40,955 nt of DNA from Cyanobacteria bacterium FACHB-502 (GCA_014695325.1 JACJNZ010000087.1:1-40955); one strand, 5' to 3'; shown: positions 8,350 through 17,408, counted from the first letter of the stretch. Notes: generated from the letters alone by a model not told the origin. Made by a program: numbers and translations.

Positions 8350-8375
8350 AAAAGGCAGGCACTTGATCGCCTGCC
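8349..8375 (-). terminator. Bidirectional intrinsic terminator between convergent genes
   Basis: The stem GGCAGGC (8354-8360) and GCCTGCC (8369-8375) has an 8-base loop. Five A residues to its left give a T-tract on the minus strand, where it would end the RTX gene at 8408-9529. On the plus strand an AT-rich stretch with a short TTTT follows, so it may also stop the kinase operon. Confidence 0.75.
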
Positions 8376-8407
8376 TCAATAATTTCTTTTCTTGATTTGA
8401 ATCGCTG

Positions 8408-9529
8408 CTACGCCTGCACCATAAAGTCGTCTGCTTGAACGTCGGGCTTATCTGCGAAAATGGCGAAGGCTTCTTCTCCGCCACGCCCTAACCCTTGCTC
8501 GGCGCGATTGGAGTTGTAGAACAGGCTTCCTGAACCTTTGTCGTAAACAATCAATGCTTCGCTGTCATCGACTTGGGAGGCATCGCCCACAACAGCGAAG
8601 TCACTTTCCGCCGAAAAACCCTCTCCCGCTTCACTGTTCAGGGCTTTGAACGTTGTTTTGTCCAGGACGATTTTATCGCCCTCCTGAAAGTCCTTGATCA
8701 AATCCTGCCCGGTTGCTTCGGGGTTGAAGACATCTCCCGTATCATAGACAACGCGGTCTTGTCCCTGCCCCGTTCGGATCGTGTCGTCACCTGCACCTCC
8801 ACTAAAGGTGTCGTTACCTGCGTTTCCTCTCAGCACGTCATCAGCCGTACCTCCCACCAGGCTGTCATCGCCTTTTCCACCTTTGGCAACCAGCGTCGTG
8901 TTGGCGGCACTGCCATCCAATAAATCATTGCCCGCGCCACCGTCAAAGCGAACGGTTTGCACTCCGGTTCCATCAAGCGCAGCGACGCGATAATGATCAT
9001 CCCCATCGAGCGCGTTGAGCCGCACCGTTTCAGTTCCAGTCATATCAACTGTAAACGGCTTATCCCCCGCCCTGGCAAACTGTGCGCCAGTATCCGTTGC
9101 TCGAAGATCGAAAATCTCGCTATCAGCTCCGGCGTTAATCAGAGACTCGTCATTCCCAGCACCGCCAATCACACGATCGTTGCCGCCTTTCGGGTTCCAG
9201 ATTAGCTGGTCATCTCCAAACCCGCCGCGCATCATATCATCGCCCAATCCGCCATCGATCGTATCATTGCCCAACCCACCTCGAATTGTTTCATCTAAGG
9301 CTGTTCCTACCAGAATATTGTCCCCATCATCACCTTGTGGAGTAACAGGAACCGGGGCTGCGGCTGTCGGGACAACCATTGCATCCAGGCTGGGCAGGGC
9401 AGATCCGGCTGACGCTATAGCAGGATCAACAACGGGAGTTGCCGTCTGTCCTCCATCACCAACAATTAAATCGTTGCCTTCGCCCCCGGTCAGCACATCA
9501 CTTTTGCTCGTTCCGATAATCTCGCTCAT
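8408..9529 (-). CDS. RTX calcium-binding protein with type I secretion C-terminus
   Basis: The ATG at 9529 has GGAGG five bases upstream; the TTG at 9541 is in frame but less likely. The protein has 373 residues. Classic RTX nonapeptides (GGxGxDxUx) occur at the start (LTGGEGNDLIVGDGG), in a cluster about residues 75-115 (GGLGNDTIDGGLGDDMMRGG) and again about residues 200-265. The last 100 residues match the end of cyanobacterial type I secreted proteins: DLIKDFQEGDKIVLD, then a beta-rich end DGKP-like ADDFMVQA. A Pro/Ala/Val-rich spacer separates the first repeats. It should bind calcium and fold outside the cell. The secretion operon at 12107-17408 is the likely exporter. It is not adjacent to a protease or other enzymatic domain, so the role outside the cell is unknown. 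Confidence 0.9.
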   Translation of the reverse strand: MSEIIGTSKSDVLTGGEGNDLIVGDGGQTATPVVDPAIASAGSALPSLDAMVVPTAAAPVPVTPQGDDGDNILVGTALDETIRGGLGNDTIDGGLGDDMMRGGFGDDQLIWNPKGGNDRVIGGAGNDESLINAGADSEIFDLRATDTGAQFARAGDKPFTVDMTGTETVRLNALDGDDHYRVAALDGTGVQTVRFDGGAGNDLLDGSAANTTLVAKGGKGDDSLVGGTADDVLRGNAGNDTFSGGAGDDTIRTGQGQDRVVYDTGDVFNPEATGQDLIKDFQEGDKIVLDKTTFKALNSEAGEGFSAESDFAVVGDASQVDDSEALIVYDKGSGSLFYNSNRAEQGLGRGGEEAFAIFADKPDVQADDFMVQA

Positions 9530-9572
9530 CGTTTCCTCCAAGAAGATACAACAATGAAAAGAAGGAATGGAG

Positions 9573-9595
9573 TTATGGCTTAAAACACCATAACC
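9573..9595 (-). promoter_or_regulatory. Hairpin in the leader of the RTX gene
   Basis: GTTATGG (9573-9579) and CCATAAC (9589-9595) form a 7-bp stem with a 9-base loop, about 45 bp upstream of the RTX start codon on the minus strand. It could be an operator or a leader stem-loop. Confidence 0.35.
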
Positions 9596-9730
9596 CCAGG
9601 ATTTTAACTGACTTGAATCTGTAAATTAGGCTATCAATTTTGACCCTCGAAAATATCTACAATCTAGCTCAAACTAAAAATGAAATTATACGTCGATAGT
9701 CGGAGTAAATCTAACAAAAAATAGCAAGCC

Positions 9731-10450
9731 TTATATCAATAAAATAGGGGCAATAAACAGAAAACCCGCTCCAACAGAAATTAGCAGGACACCAACCAGT
9801 AATGAAAAAAGCTTACCGTACTGCCACTGTCGTTCAATCATCATTACAAGGGCCAAGCCTGCCATCAATGCAGAATTATTCATACCTACAGCTAACATTA
9901 CCAACATTAATGCCCAACAGCAGCCAAGACAATTAAGCGCGTATCTTGTACCCAGGTGCAGCATTGAAAATGCGTCTGGATTGTAATAAGTTAGCAACAT
10001 TGCCACTGCGGATCGACAACCTTCTAAACAGGCTTGCTTAAGCGGAGTAAACTGAAAGATTCCCGCGCCAATCAATACAATTTCCTGCCACAAAGAAAGA
10101 GGGAGAGCATGAATTCTGTTCATGCTATGAGAATGATGAGCAAATGGCTTCCAAAAAAGAAAGATTGCAAAGCTTGACCAGATCAACCAGTAAGGAAAAA
10201 CAAAAGCAATGCGATCGATCGATCGCGAAGTCAATTGCATTAGTGATCGAAAAACAGGCAAGGCGGACGGCAACATCATCGCTACCAGCATAAGTTGCCA
10301 GTCCAGCAATAGAAGTAGACCGTCGAAATGATGCGTGATCGAGTGCAGGGTTAATAGTCCAATCCATGCAAATCCGATCCCGATCCAGACAAAACTGCTC
10401 CAGGCAAAAGCGGTCAGGTCGAAACGATGCGCTTGGGTCATGACTGGCAC
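9731..10450 (-). CDS. DUF2182 multi-pass membrane protein
   Basis: A 239-residue membrane protein with about six transmembrane helices. The DUF2182 signatures are present: LMLVAMMLPSALPVF, FQFTPLKQACLEGCR, and LNCLGCCWALMLVMLAVGMN with MMIERQWQYG. The family is annotated as a predicted metal-binding integral membrane protein. The first codons overlap the end of the DUF1326 gene by 13 bp, so the two are translationally coupled, as is common for this pair in other bacteria. Both carry Cys-rich motifs. No enzymatic role is known. Confidence 0.85.
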   Translation of the reverse strand: MPVMTQAHRFDLTAFAWSSFVWIGIGFAWIGLLTLHSITHHFDGLLLLLDWQLMLVAMMLPSALPVFRSLMQLTSRSIDRIAFVFPYWLIWSSFAIFLFWKPFAHHSHSMNRIHALPLSLWQEIVLIGAGIFQFTPLKQACLEGCRSAVAMLLTYYNPDAFSMLHLGTRYALNCLGCCWALMLVMLAVGMNNSALMAGLALVMMIERQWQYGKLFSLLVGVLLISVGAGFLFIAPILLI

Positions 10451-10872
10451 TCGAAGGGAATTGCCTTCAGATTAGTTTTCTGGAACAAATTGCCGATCCC
10501 GATAAAAGACTCTTGCTGGTGGCGGCAGGCTTGTATTGGAGCAAGTTTGGGCGGAAGCTGGATCGGAGCCAGCCGCGCCAAATTTGCAAGCTTTCCGCCC
10601 ATGCGACCTGTGAAAGCAGCGACCAAAGCCTGCTGCTGCAAGAACGAAAGGCTGGAATCCAGGTACAAAGTAGACTGTTCGCCAGCAGTAGCGATTAATC
10701 GGATAAGGATTGCCCCCGAAACATCAATTTGCGAGATGCTTCCTGATTCGATGCAGTAAGCCACAAATTGAGAGCAAGGGGAAGACGATCGCCAGCAGGC
10801 GCAGCCCAGTGAACTTGAGCATCCACAGGTTCCAGAAGTCCATCCTTTCAACCAGTAATCAGAAAAGGTCAT
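10438..10872 (-). CDS. DUF1326 protein, short form
   Basis: A 144-residue protein. The start of DUF1326 is clear: a Trp-led segment YWLKGWTSGTCGCSSSLGC, then PCSQFVAYCIESG, DVSGAILIRLIATAG, STLYLDSSLSF and QQQALVAAFTGRMGGKLANL. Members of this family are usually near 200 residues, so this one is short and the C-terminal half is largely missing. There is an 8-base gap to the Cys-rich gene upstream and a 13-bp overlap with the DUF2182 gene, which makes a three-gene operon. Several Cys near the N-terminus suggest metal binding; the function is not established. Confidence 0.75.
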   Translation of the reverse strand: MTFSDYWLKGWTSGTCGCSSSLGCACWRSSSPCSQFVAYCIESGSISQIDVSGAILIRLIATAGEQSTLYLDSSLSFLQQQALVAAFTGRMGGKLANLARLAPIQLPPKLAPIQACRHQQESFIGIGNLFQKTNLKAIPFECQS

Positions 10873-10880
10873 TAGATTAG

Positions 10881-11396
10881 CTATGAATCAAAAGTTTTCT
10901 GTTCTCTAGGATTGAAATCAAGCGTGTCCAGACTAGGAATCGCATCGACATCATCAGTTTCTTGAAACTGCGATATCAGCTTTTCAACAAAATCACCTTT
11001 TTCATCACCGAATCGATCGCGCAAGTCATCAAAATTAATTCCTTCGCTATCCGTTCGATTGTCTTGCAATGCGTTCTCGACTAGAGAGCTAAAGTCATTG
11101 GCTATCAGATCGCTCCAGTCCTTGCCTGCAAACGAGCGATCTGATCGCTCCAGTCTCGATTCGTCCACACTTTCAACCGCTCGATCGCTCAAACAATTGC
11201 AGAAAGCGCAGTTGCAGGAGCCTGAGCAGCCGCAGACCGTCTCGGTTGCCTTACCGCTATCACTGCGTTCAAAATCTTTCAAAATTTCGTCATCGTTCGC
11301 TGTCATGCCAATCATGCGGCTGGCATCATCGCTTTGCCTTTGATTAGAATCGATTAAAAAGGCAGATTCCTGATTTGGATTAAATTCAGAATTCAT
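10881..11396 (-). CDS. Cysteine-cluster acidic protein of unknown function
   Basis: A 171-residue protein, with a strong ribosome site (GGAGGAGC) just before the ATG. I do not recognise a family. Residues 54-68 are Cys-rich: VCGCSGSCNCAFCNC, seven Cys in 15 residues in C-x-C and C-x3-C spacing, a plausible metal (zinc, copper or iron) site. The rest is acidic, with DWSDLIANDFSSLVENAL and DLRDRFGDEKGDFVEKLI likely helical. There is no signal peptide. It is first in the operon with DUF1326 and DUF2182, whose products also have Cys motifs, so a joint role in metal handling or Cys chemistry is possible. Residues DLIANDFSSLVENAL faintly recall the N-terminal motif of the CHRD and RTX-like proteins. 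Confidence 0.6.
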   Translation of the reverse strand: MNSEFNPNQESAFLIDSNQRQSDDASRMIGMTANDDEILKDFERSDSGKATETVCGCSGSCNCAFCNCLSDRAVESVDESRLERSDRSFAGKDWSDLIANDFSSLVENALQDNRTDSEGINFDDLRDRFGDEKGDFVEKLISQFQETDDVDAIPSLDTLDFNPREQKTFDS

Positions 11397-11424
11397 TGCT
11401 CCTCCTGGGAAATTGCTTTAATCG

Positions 11425-11461
11425 GGAAAGATGCACCTGAGTTAGCGAGGCACATCTTTCC
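11425..11461 (-). terminator. Hairpin after the secreted-protein gene
   Basis: GGAAAGATG (11425-11433) and CATCTTTCC (11453-11461) form a perfect 9-bp stem, between the stop of the gene at 11480 and the start of the Cys-cluster gene. There is no strong T-tract, so the terminator role is likely but not certain. Confidence 0.5.
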
Positions 11462-11479
11462 TACCTTCAACCATCGAGG

Positions 11480-11992
11480 CTATTGATACCCTTGATAACC
11501 GGAGCCGTCGCTGCTATAGCCTGCCTCCCCAATCGTATTCACTGGGACACGAAAGGCAGCAGGATTGCTGCGACTGGGGCGAATTAGATATCTGGCGTTG
11601 GGGCGTTGAGGCGATTGCCACACCACCAACTCACGACCATTACCCAGATCCATCAAAGCAAACGCGACATCGGTTCTAAGAAATTGACGATCTAACGGAA
11701 TTCCCTCATTTTCAGGAAAATCACCGCCACGATTGACAATCACAAATCCTGTCAGCAGTCTTGATGCCAGATCGTTAACGCCCTGCAAGTCCCCCTCAAA
11801 GTTAGGATCTTGGGCCAGTGTAGGCAGATCCCCAACCGAAATGTTTTCTGGCTGTTGAGCAATCTCTCGAATCTGCACTCCGGTTAACCGCCCTTGTCGA
11901 ATCACCTGTTGTGCCGAAGCGGGCAAACTGCTTGCGATCGACAAAGCAAACAAGACAGCACCAATCCCCCACTGTTTCCACTGGAATTTCAT
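11480..11992 (-). CDS. Small exported protein of unknown function
   Basis: A 170-residue protein with a clear signal peptide (positive start KFQWKQWG, hydrophobic AVLFALSIASSLP and an ASAQQ cleavage site near residue 28). The mature part has a mixed alpha/beta pattern and ends in a Tyr/Gly/Ser tail (SSDGSGYQGYQ). No known domain or catalytic motif was recognised. It has AAGGAA upstream of the ATG. It lies between the metal-like operon and the secretion operon, on the same strand as both. Its relation to either is unclear. Confidence 0.7.
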   Translation of the reverse strand: MKFQWKQWGIGAVLFALSIASSLPASAQQVIRQGRLTGVQIREIAQQPENISVGDLPTLAQDPNFEGDLQGVNDLASRLLTGFVIVNRGGDFPENEGIPLDRQFLRTDVAFALMDLGNGRELVVWQSPQRPNARYLIRPSRSNPAAFRVPVNTIGEAGYSSDGSGYQGYQ

Positions 11993-12106
11993 GATACAGT
12001 TCCTTTTGTTGTTAGTTGAAAATTTGAATCGCTGCGTTTAAATGCCTTGCCCATTGTTCAAATTCTAAATACTTGAGTTGACTAATTTATCACCCAAAAT
12101 GTATAG

Positions 12107-13585
12107 CTAGTTTGTTGCCTTTAAGTCATCAGCCGTTTTAATAATGGGTTCTAAAACAAACATAATGGGGGCACGATTTCCAGTAATGACTTGAATCGAT
12201 AATGACATTCCTGGAACTAGCGGAAAGCGGCGACCATTCTGTTCCAGGAAAGGTCGATCCAGCCTGACCTCAACCGGAAAAACACTTTGACCTGTGGGGT
12301 TTTGACCGTCAACTGGAACGGCATCACTGGCAATATTCGTAATTCGTCCAGTGATTTCTCCGAATTCAGTAAACGGGTAAGCGTCAACTCGCACCTTGAC
12401 CGGATCACCAATATTTAATCCAGCAATATCTTTGTTTGAAATTTGTGCTTTTGCGATCAAATCTTCATCAGGTGTGACATTAACCAGGGCTTGCCCTGCC
12501 TGTGCGACGACTCCAGGCTGCGAGACTTGCAGCCCAAATACCCGACCTGATACCGGGGCACGAAGATCCTGCGCGTCGAGATCAAGCTGGGCCTGGCGAA
12601 TTTGAGCATTCAGTTCAACAAGCTGCTGTTCACTTTGCTCGATCGTGCGATCCACCTCGTTATCAAGCTGCGTGAGTTCTGCCTGAACCGCACGAAGCGA
12701 TTCTGCGATCGCCCGACGACCGTTCACCACTGCCTGCGACTGCTGCACCTTGAGTTGTGCCTGCTGCACTCGACTCTGATTCAATTCATTTTGAGTTCCG
12801 TTCAGGTCGGTGACGCGATCGATAAAATCAACTCTAGGAATTGCCCCTTCTTTTGCCAGCGTCGAAAGCCGACCCACCTGATCCTGCTGCACCTGGAGCC
12901 GGGTTTGAGTTTCATTGATCGAAGATTGAATGCCGACATTCTGCGCTGCCAACGATTGCGTCGTCAGTTCAAGCAGGGCTTGCTGATCGCGGAGTTGCTG
13001 GGTAAACAGTTCAAATCGCTGTCGTTGCACTGGCGTTAGTCCGGCTGGATCTCCGCTTAATTGTGCTACCAACAGTTGTCGATTTTGCACCCGGTTAAAC
13101 AGTTCAGGCGTAATTTGTAACTGACCAAGCTGTGCTGGATTAATAGCGTTTCCCTGTCGTGCTGCGCGTAGCACCGCCACAGTCTTTTGCAACGGATCGC
13201 GCTGCTGAAGTAATGCCTGAAGTTGGTTTTGCAGTTCAGTCTTATCAAGCTGCACCAGCAGTTCGCCCCGTTCGACCATTTCCCCTTCCTGCACTTGAAT
13301 TGCCGTTACCACACCTCCACGCCGGGACTGAACGGGCTGTGAGGAGGACATCGGTTCCAGCTTGCCCCGCGCCGGAACGATGACATCAATTCGAGCCACG
13401 ATCGACCAGAGCAGGACAAACACGAGCGTCACAACCATTCCGGCAATACTCAACGCTGCCCACCGCTCCTGACTGGGCAGAGTGGCTTCTCCAGTGGGGG
13501 AAACTGCCTGCACCAGTTTGTTTCGCTGGGTATCGACCCAGGACAGCAAATAGTTCATCAGCTTCCATCGCATCTGTGCTTTCAT
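12107..13585 (-). CDS. HlyD-family membrane fusion protein, type I secretion
   Basis: About 492 residues from the ATG at 13585, which lies two bases after the stop of the ABC gene; an in-frame start at 13741 would lie inside that gene. One transmembrane helix is near residues 38-62 (LSIAGMVVTLVFVLLWSIVA). A biotinyl-lipoyl-like half follows (GGVVTAIQVQEGEMVERGEL), then a long coiled-coil rich in Gln and Leu at about residues 110-310. The second lipoyl half (DLRAPVSGRVFGLQVSQPGV) and a C-terminal beta-barrel region close the protein. It bridges the inner-membrane ABC protein and an outer-membrane channel. No TolC-type gene is present in the window, so the channel must be elsewhere. Confidence 0.92.
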   Translation of the reverse strand: MKAQMRWKLMNYLLSWVDTQRNKLVQAVSPTGEATLPSQERWAALSIAGMVVTLVFVLLWSIVARIDVIVPARGKLEPMSSSQPVQSRRGGVVTAIQVQEGEMVERGELLVQLDKTELQNQLQALLQQRDPLQKTVAVLRAARQGNAINPAQLGQLQITPELFNRVQNRQLLVAQLSGDPAGLTPVQRQRFELFTQQLRDQQALLELTTQSLAAQNVGIQSSINETQTRLQVQQDQVGRLSTLAKEGAIPRVDFIDRVTDLNGTQNELNQSRVQQAQLKVQQSQAVVNGRRAIAESLRAVQAELTQLDNEVDRTIEQSEQQLVELNAQIRQAQLDLDAQDLRAPVSGRVFGLQVSQPGVVAQAGQALVNVTPDEDLIAKAQISNKDIAGLNIGDPVKVRVDAYPFTEFGEITGRITNIASDAVPVDGQNPTGQSVFPVEVRLDRPFLEQNGRRFPLVPGMSLSIQVITGNRAPIMFVLEPIIKTADDLKATN

Positions 13586-13587
13586 CG

Positions 13588-16500
13588 CTAGTCTCCTTTG
13601 GATTGTTGGGAATAGAGGGTGTAGTAAAGCTGTCGCTGCGCCATCAACTTGGCATGAGTCCCGCGCTCGACGATCGCGCCTGACTGCAAATAAAAAATCT
13701 GGTCTGCCTGCCGCAGGTTGGCGAGTCTGTGGGTGATGCAAAAGACCGTTTTGCCCTTGAACACTTTCATCAGGTTCGCCACCACTCGCCGCTCGGTTTC
13801 ATAGTCCAGGGCACTGGTCGCTTCATCCAAAATCACCAGCCTGGGGTTCTGTAAAATGACTTGAGCGATCGCAATTCGCTGGCGTTGCCCACCGGATAAC
13901 CGTGATCCCCTTTCCCCAACAGGTGTAGCGTAACCTTGAGGCAGGTTCGCAATAAAGTCATGTACTTCAGCCAGTTGAGCCGCTTCAATCACCTGAGCGT
14001 CGGTGTAAATGCCCTCATAATCGATGTTGTCCCGAATTGACGCATCAAACAGCAACGGTTCCTGGGGAACCATGCCGACCTGCTGCCGCAGTGAGTCAAG
14101 GGTCACTTTGTTGATGTCATAGTCATCGATCGTAATCACGCCTTTTTGAGGCACGTAGAGACGATTCAGGAGCTTGACGAGGGTAGATTTGCCGGAACCA
14201 CTCAGTCCAACCAACCCGACGAACTGACCTGGCTCAACCGTCAGAGACACATGGGCAAGCTGCATCTCTCCGGTTGTCTGGAATCCGAAGGAGACATTTT
14301 TCAGTTCTACTTTCCCAATCACAGGCGGCAGATTCAACTGATGTGCGTCTGTTTCTGAGAACTCTTCAGGAGTATCAATCACATCAGCAAGGCGATTGAT
14401 CGAAAGCTGCACTTCCTGAACGCGCTCGGAAAGTTGAGCAAGTCGCAACAGTGGTCCGGTCACGTACCCGGCAATAATTCGGAAGGCAATCAATCCACCG
14501 AGCGTCAAGTCGCCCTGGACGGCAAGCAGTCCGCCCACCCACAGCACAACCAGGCTACTGAGCGTATTCGCAAGCGTATTAATTGCACCATATACACGGC
14601 TGGTCATTGTGGAGCGAAAGCTGACGTTCAGATATTTGAGATATTGGTCATTCCAGGTCGCTTCCACAAACTGTTCCCGGTGCTGCGCCTTCACTGTAAA
14701 CACCCCGTTAAGGGTTTCAATCAGGTAGCTTTGCAACACCGAATTTGTGTCAGCCCGTTGCTTGTACAGATTCCGCACCGAGGATGCTCCGAACAGGGTA
14801 ATGACTAGAATGACCGGGATCGTCAGCAGGGTACAGAGCGTGAGAATGGGGCTGTAGCTCAACATGACCAGGATGTAGATCAAGGAGAACAGCACATCCA
14901 TGATGACTGTGAGAAACTGGCTGGTCAAAAACGATCGGATCGTTTCTAGTTCGCTGATCCGGCTTGATAATTCCCCAACCGGATATCGCTGGAAGAAAGC
15001 CAGAGGCAATCGCAGCAGATGCCGAAGGGTGTAGCTAGCAATTTGCACATCCACCCGATTCGAGACGCTGTTCAGGATAAAGCTACGGGAGATATCTAGC
15101 ACCGACTGAGCCACGCTCAGACTCAGCATTAAAATCCCAAAAGCGGGTAAGGCTCCAGCAGATCCGTTAATGATCACCTTGTCAATAATCTGTTGCGTTA
15201 ACAAGGGCGTTGCTAACCCTAACACCTGCACAAAAATACTGGCAATCAGGACAAGCAGAAGGGATTTGCCTTCCGGCTTAATGTAGGGCAAGACCCATTT
15301 CCAGCCAAACTGCCGCACTGCAGCTCCGGGCTTGCGCGACAGAGCCAAGGCTTCTACCAGTGTTCCTTCCTCGTCCAGGCTTTCAAGCTGTGGCAGCACG
15401 TCCTCAATCGAGAGTATCTGAACGCCCCATTCAGGATGAGCCAGGGTCAAGAGATCGCCCTCAGCTTCACTGCCCACGTCATAGAGAACGCAGGGCTTCC
15501 CATTCAACTCCAGCAGTGCCGGACACTGAACGCGCCTGAAACCTCCAGAACTAGCAGAGAAATAAATCCGTAAGGCATTCATGTGAAAGCCTTCTGCAAT
15601 TTTGCTGTAAAACTCCAGCCGATCTGGTTTTTGATCAATGCCTTTGACCCGACTCCGCAATAGCTGGTGTCGAAAGGGCAGCTTCAATAAATCGGTGATG
15701 TTCCAGAAGGCAACCACAGTCGCTTCTGCCGGCGTATCTTCTCGCGCAATGCGTCCGCCATAATGGGGACGCTCTGTAGGAGCTGGTGTCTCTGAAGGAG
15801 GTTGTAGCAAAGCCTCTAATCGAGACAGAGTTTCAATCGCTTCCAGTTCGGTCGCAATGGTGTGCTGAGGATCAAGCGGCAGGGATTCGGTTTGCAGGAT
15901 TGCAGCGATCGTGGGACGCTCCACGCCCATCAATCGAATTGGATAAACCGGGGAATCATCCAGCCTGATTTGCTCCACCTCCAGCACCGATCTCCCAATC
16001 TGATCTCTCAGAGCGCTACCCCCGCTCACCAGCCACAAAAATTCTGGGGTGAGTGGACTGGGATCGCCCACAAACCAGTGCCGCACTTTAATCGCTCCGG
16101 CTCGCCGCAGGTAATCCACAATGTCCTTGGTGCTGGGTAACACGCTGCGATTTGCCAATCGCCCCAAAAAGCGATCCAGCAAGTCATACGCTTCTAGAGG
16201 GCTAATTTCAGCCTCCAGAACGGGCAGCAGCAGGGGCAGGATCGCCTCTACCCGATCCGAGGGAATGGCAAGCGTCTGGACATCTTCCTCCAAACTGGCA
16301 GCGCGAACACTGCCATAAGGAATTCGCCGCAACAGGGGTTCCCATCCGATCCAGGCTCCGGGGCGGAGGGTTTGAATTGTCGGTTTCTCAGATTGACTGT
16401 CTCCCAGTGCCCGTGCCCGACCTGCCAGTAGAATATGGGTCATCGCTGGAAGTTGTCCTTCAGGGCACAGCACTTCTCCGGTTTCAAACTGCTGAAGCGT

Positions 16501-16608
16501 TGCCGAGTCGAGCAATTCATCTAACGTGGCAAGATCGAGATGCCCCAGCAAAGAGTCCTGCACCGTGGGCTGAATTGACATCAGTTCTTCGATCGGCAAT
16601 GCCCTCAC
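13588..16608 (-). CDS. Type I secretion ABC exporter with N-terminal cyclic-nucleotide-binding domain
   Basis: A 1006-residue protein. Residues about 15-150 are a cyclic-nucleotide-binding-like domain (FETGEVLCPEGQLP, then LRPGAWIGWEPLL). Residues about 300-420 are a C39-peptidase-like domain that lacks the catalytic Cys and His, as in HlyB, so no leader peptide is likely to be cut. Residues about 430-720 are the transmembrane part. The ATPase has Walker A GLVGLSGSGKST, signature LSGGQRQRIAIAQ, Walker B LVILDEATSALD and the H-loop HRLANLR. The GTG at 16608 overlaps the parvulin stop by four bases (GTGA); an ATG nine codons in is also possible. A fused CNBD means export could be gated by a nucleotide or other ligand. 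Known RTX cargos lie at 323-1970 and 8408-9529. Confidence 0.92.
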   Translation of the reverse strand: MRALPIEELMSIQPTVQDSLLGHLDLATLDELLDSATLQQFETGEVLCPEGQLPAMTHILLAGRARALGDSQSEKPTIQTLRPGAWIGWEPLLRRIPYGSVRAASLEEDVQTLAIPSDRVEAILPLLLPVLEAEISPLEAYDLLDRFLGRLANRSVLPSTKDIVDYLRRAGAIKVRHWFVGDPSPLTPEFLWLVSGGSALRDQIGRSVLEVEQIRLDDSPVYPIRLMGVERPTIAAILQTESLPLDPQHTIATELEAIETLSRLEALLQPPSETPAPTERPHYGGRIAREDTPAEATVVAFWNITDLLKLPFRHQLLRSRVKGIDQKPDRLEFYSKIAEGFHMNALRIYFSASSGGFRRVQCPALLELNGKPCVLYDVGSEAEGDLLTLAHPEWGVQILSIEDVLPQLESLDEEGTLVEALALSRKPGAAVRQFGWKWVLPYIKPEGKSLLLVLIASIFVQVLGLATPLLTQQIIDKVIINGSAGALPAFGILMLSLSVAQSVLDISRSFILNSVSNRVDVQIASYTLRHLLRLPLAFFQRYPVGELSSRISELETIRSFLTSQFLTVIMDVLFSLIYILVMLSYSPILTLCTLLTIPVILVITLFGASSVRNLYKQRADTNSVLQSYLIETLNGVFTVKAQHREQFVEATWNDQYLKYLNVSFRSTMTSRVYGAINTLANTLSSLVVLWVGGLLAVQGDLTLGGLIAFRIIAGYVTGPLLRLAQLSERVQEVQLSINRLADVIDTPEEFSETDAHQLNLPPVIGKVELKNVSFGFQTTGEMQLAHVSLTVEPGQFVGLVGLSGSGKSTLVKLLNRLYVPQKGVITIDDYDINKVTLDSLRQQVGMVPQEPLLFDASIRDNIDYEGIYTDAQVIEAAQLAEVHDFIANLPQGYATPVGERGSRLSGGQRQRIAIAQVILQNPRLVILDEATSALDYETERRVVANLMKVFKGKTVFCITHRLANLRQADQIFYLQSGAIVERGTHAKLMAQRQLYYTLYSQQSKGD

Positions 16609-17408
16609 GATGCAGCCTCCGTTTCAGCTTTAGGTTTGTCATCTGTTGCTGGAGCCGCCGAGGAAGAACGATAAATTTCAAACTGCGTTGGATCGTTCAT
16701 CAAAGCTTTCGCTTTTCGCTTTAACCATTCCTCAAAGAGGCGGTTACGCAACTCCTGTTGATTGACCTCAGTAAATCGAGCCGCCGCAAATCGTTCAATT
16801 CGGATAATCCAGTAAACTGAACCCACTTGAACAGGTGGATAAACCTGCCCTTCACCTGGATCTTGATAAGCAATGCGAGCAATAGATTGAGGCAATTGGT
16901 ATAGACGGAGCGGTCCCACCCACCCTTGCATATGGCGTTCTTCGCCTTCCGAATACAGCGATGCCAGGTTGGGAAAGGTTGATTCTTCGTCTCGAAGCTG
17001 AAAATAAATTTCTTCTGCTCGCTCCTTTTGTCTAACCAGAATGCGAGAAAACTCCACCTGATCAAACAGAGGTTTACAGCGCATGAACTCCGATTCGAGC
17101 TGGGGTTGAAACAACTGGTATTTCAGCTTCTCGGTGAGGAGCGATCGGTAAACGGTGGCTTGAAACTCCTCCGGAGTCAGCTTTTTCGATTTCAGCCAGT
17201 TTGCAAAAAACGCATCAAAATCTTCGGGCAGATCCGTTCGACCCGTGAGATATTGATGCAATTCTTGCTTGGTCACTTTTACTTCGCGGAGATAGCTGCT
17301 CAACAAAATCTGCTCAACAAATGGAAGCATTTGTTGAAACTGGGTCAGGGCAACAGCAAGCTGATCTCCGCTGAGAACGGTAGAACCGATTCGCAAACAC
17401 GGAGTCAT
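16605..17408 (-). CDS. Parvulin-type peptidylprolyl isomerase (PpiC/SurA-like)
   Basis: 267 residues from the ATG at 17408; a GTG at 17468 gives 20 further residues but fits the family less well. Residues about 20-110 are helical (SurA-like N part), and residues about 120-215 contain a parvulin-like core: VEFSRILVRQKERAEEIYFQL, FPNLASLYSEGEERHMQGWVGPL, then IARIAYQDPGEGQVYPPVQVGSVYWIIRIE. There is no clear signal peptide. It overlaps the ABC gene by four bases. Such isomerases precede cyanobacterial ABC/HlyD export genes and may help prepare cargo before export (inference). Confidence 0.85.
   Translation of the reverse strand: MTPCLRIGSTVLSGDQLAVALTQFQQMLPFVEQILLSSYLREVKVTKQELHQYLTGRTDLPEDFDAFFANWLKSKKLTPEEFQATVYRSLLTEKLKYQLFQPQLESEFMRCKPLFDQVEFSRILVRQKERAEEIYFQLRDEESTFPNLASLYSEGEERHMQGWVGPLRLYQLPQSIARIAYQDPGEGQVYPPVQVGSVYWIIRIERFAAARFTEVNQQELRNRLFEEWLKRKAKALMNDPTQFEIYRSSSAAPATDDKPKAETEAAS

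Noticed and set aside
8573-9557. Long plus-strand open frames opposite the RTX gene
   Set aside because: They follow from the biased, repetitive codon use of RTX repeats on the minus strand; translations are low-complexity and have no ribosome site.
13586-13741. Longer HlyD start at 13741
   Set aside because: The extra 52 residues lie entirely within the ABC gene, look like an out-of-frame translation (Arg/His-rich) and are not found in this family.
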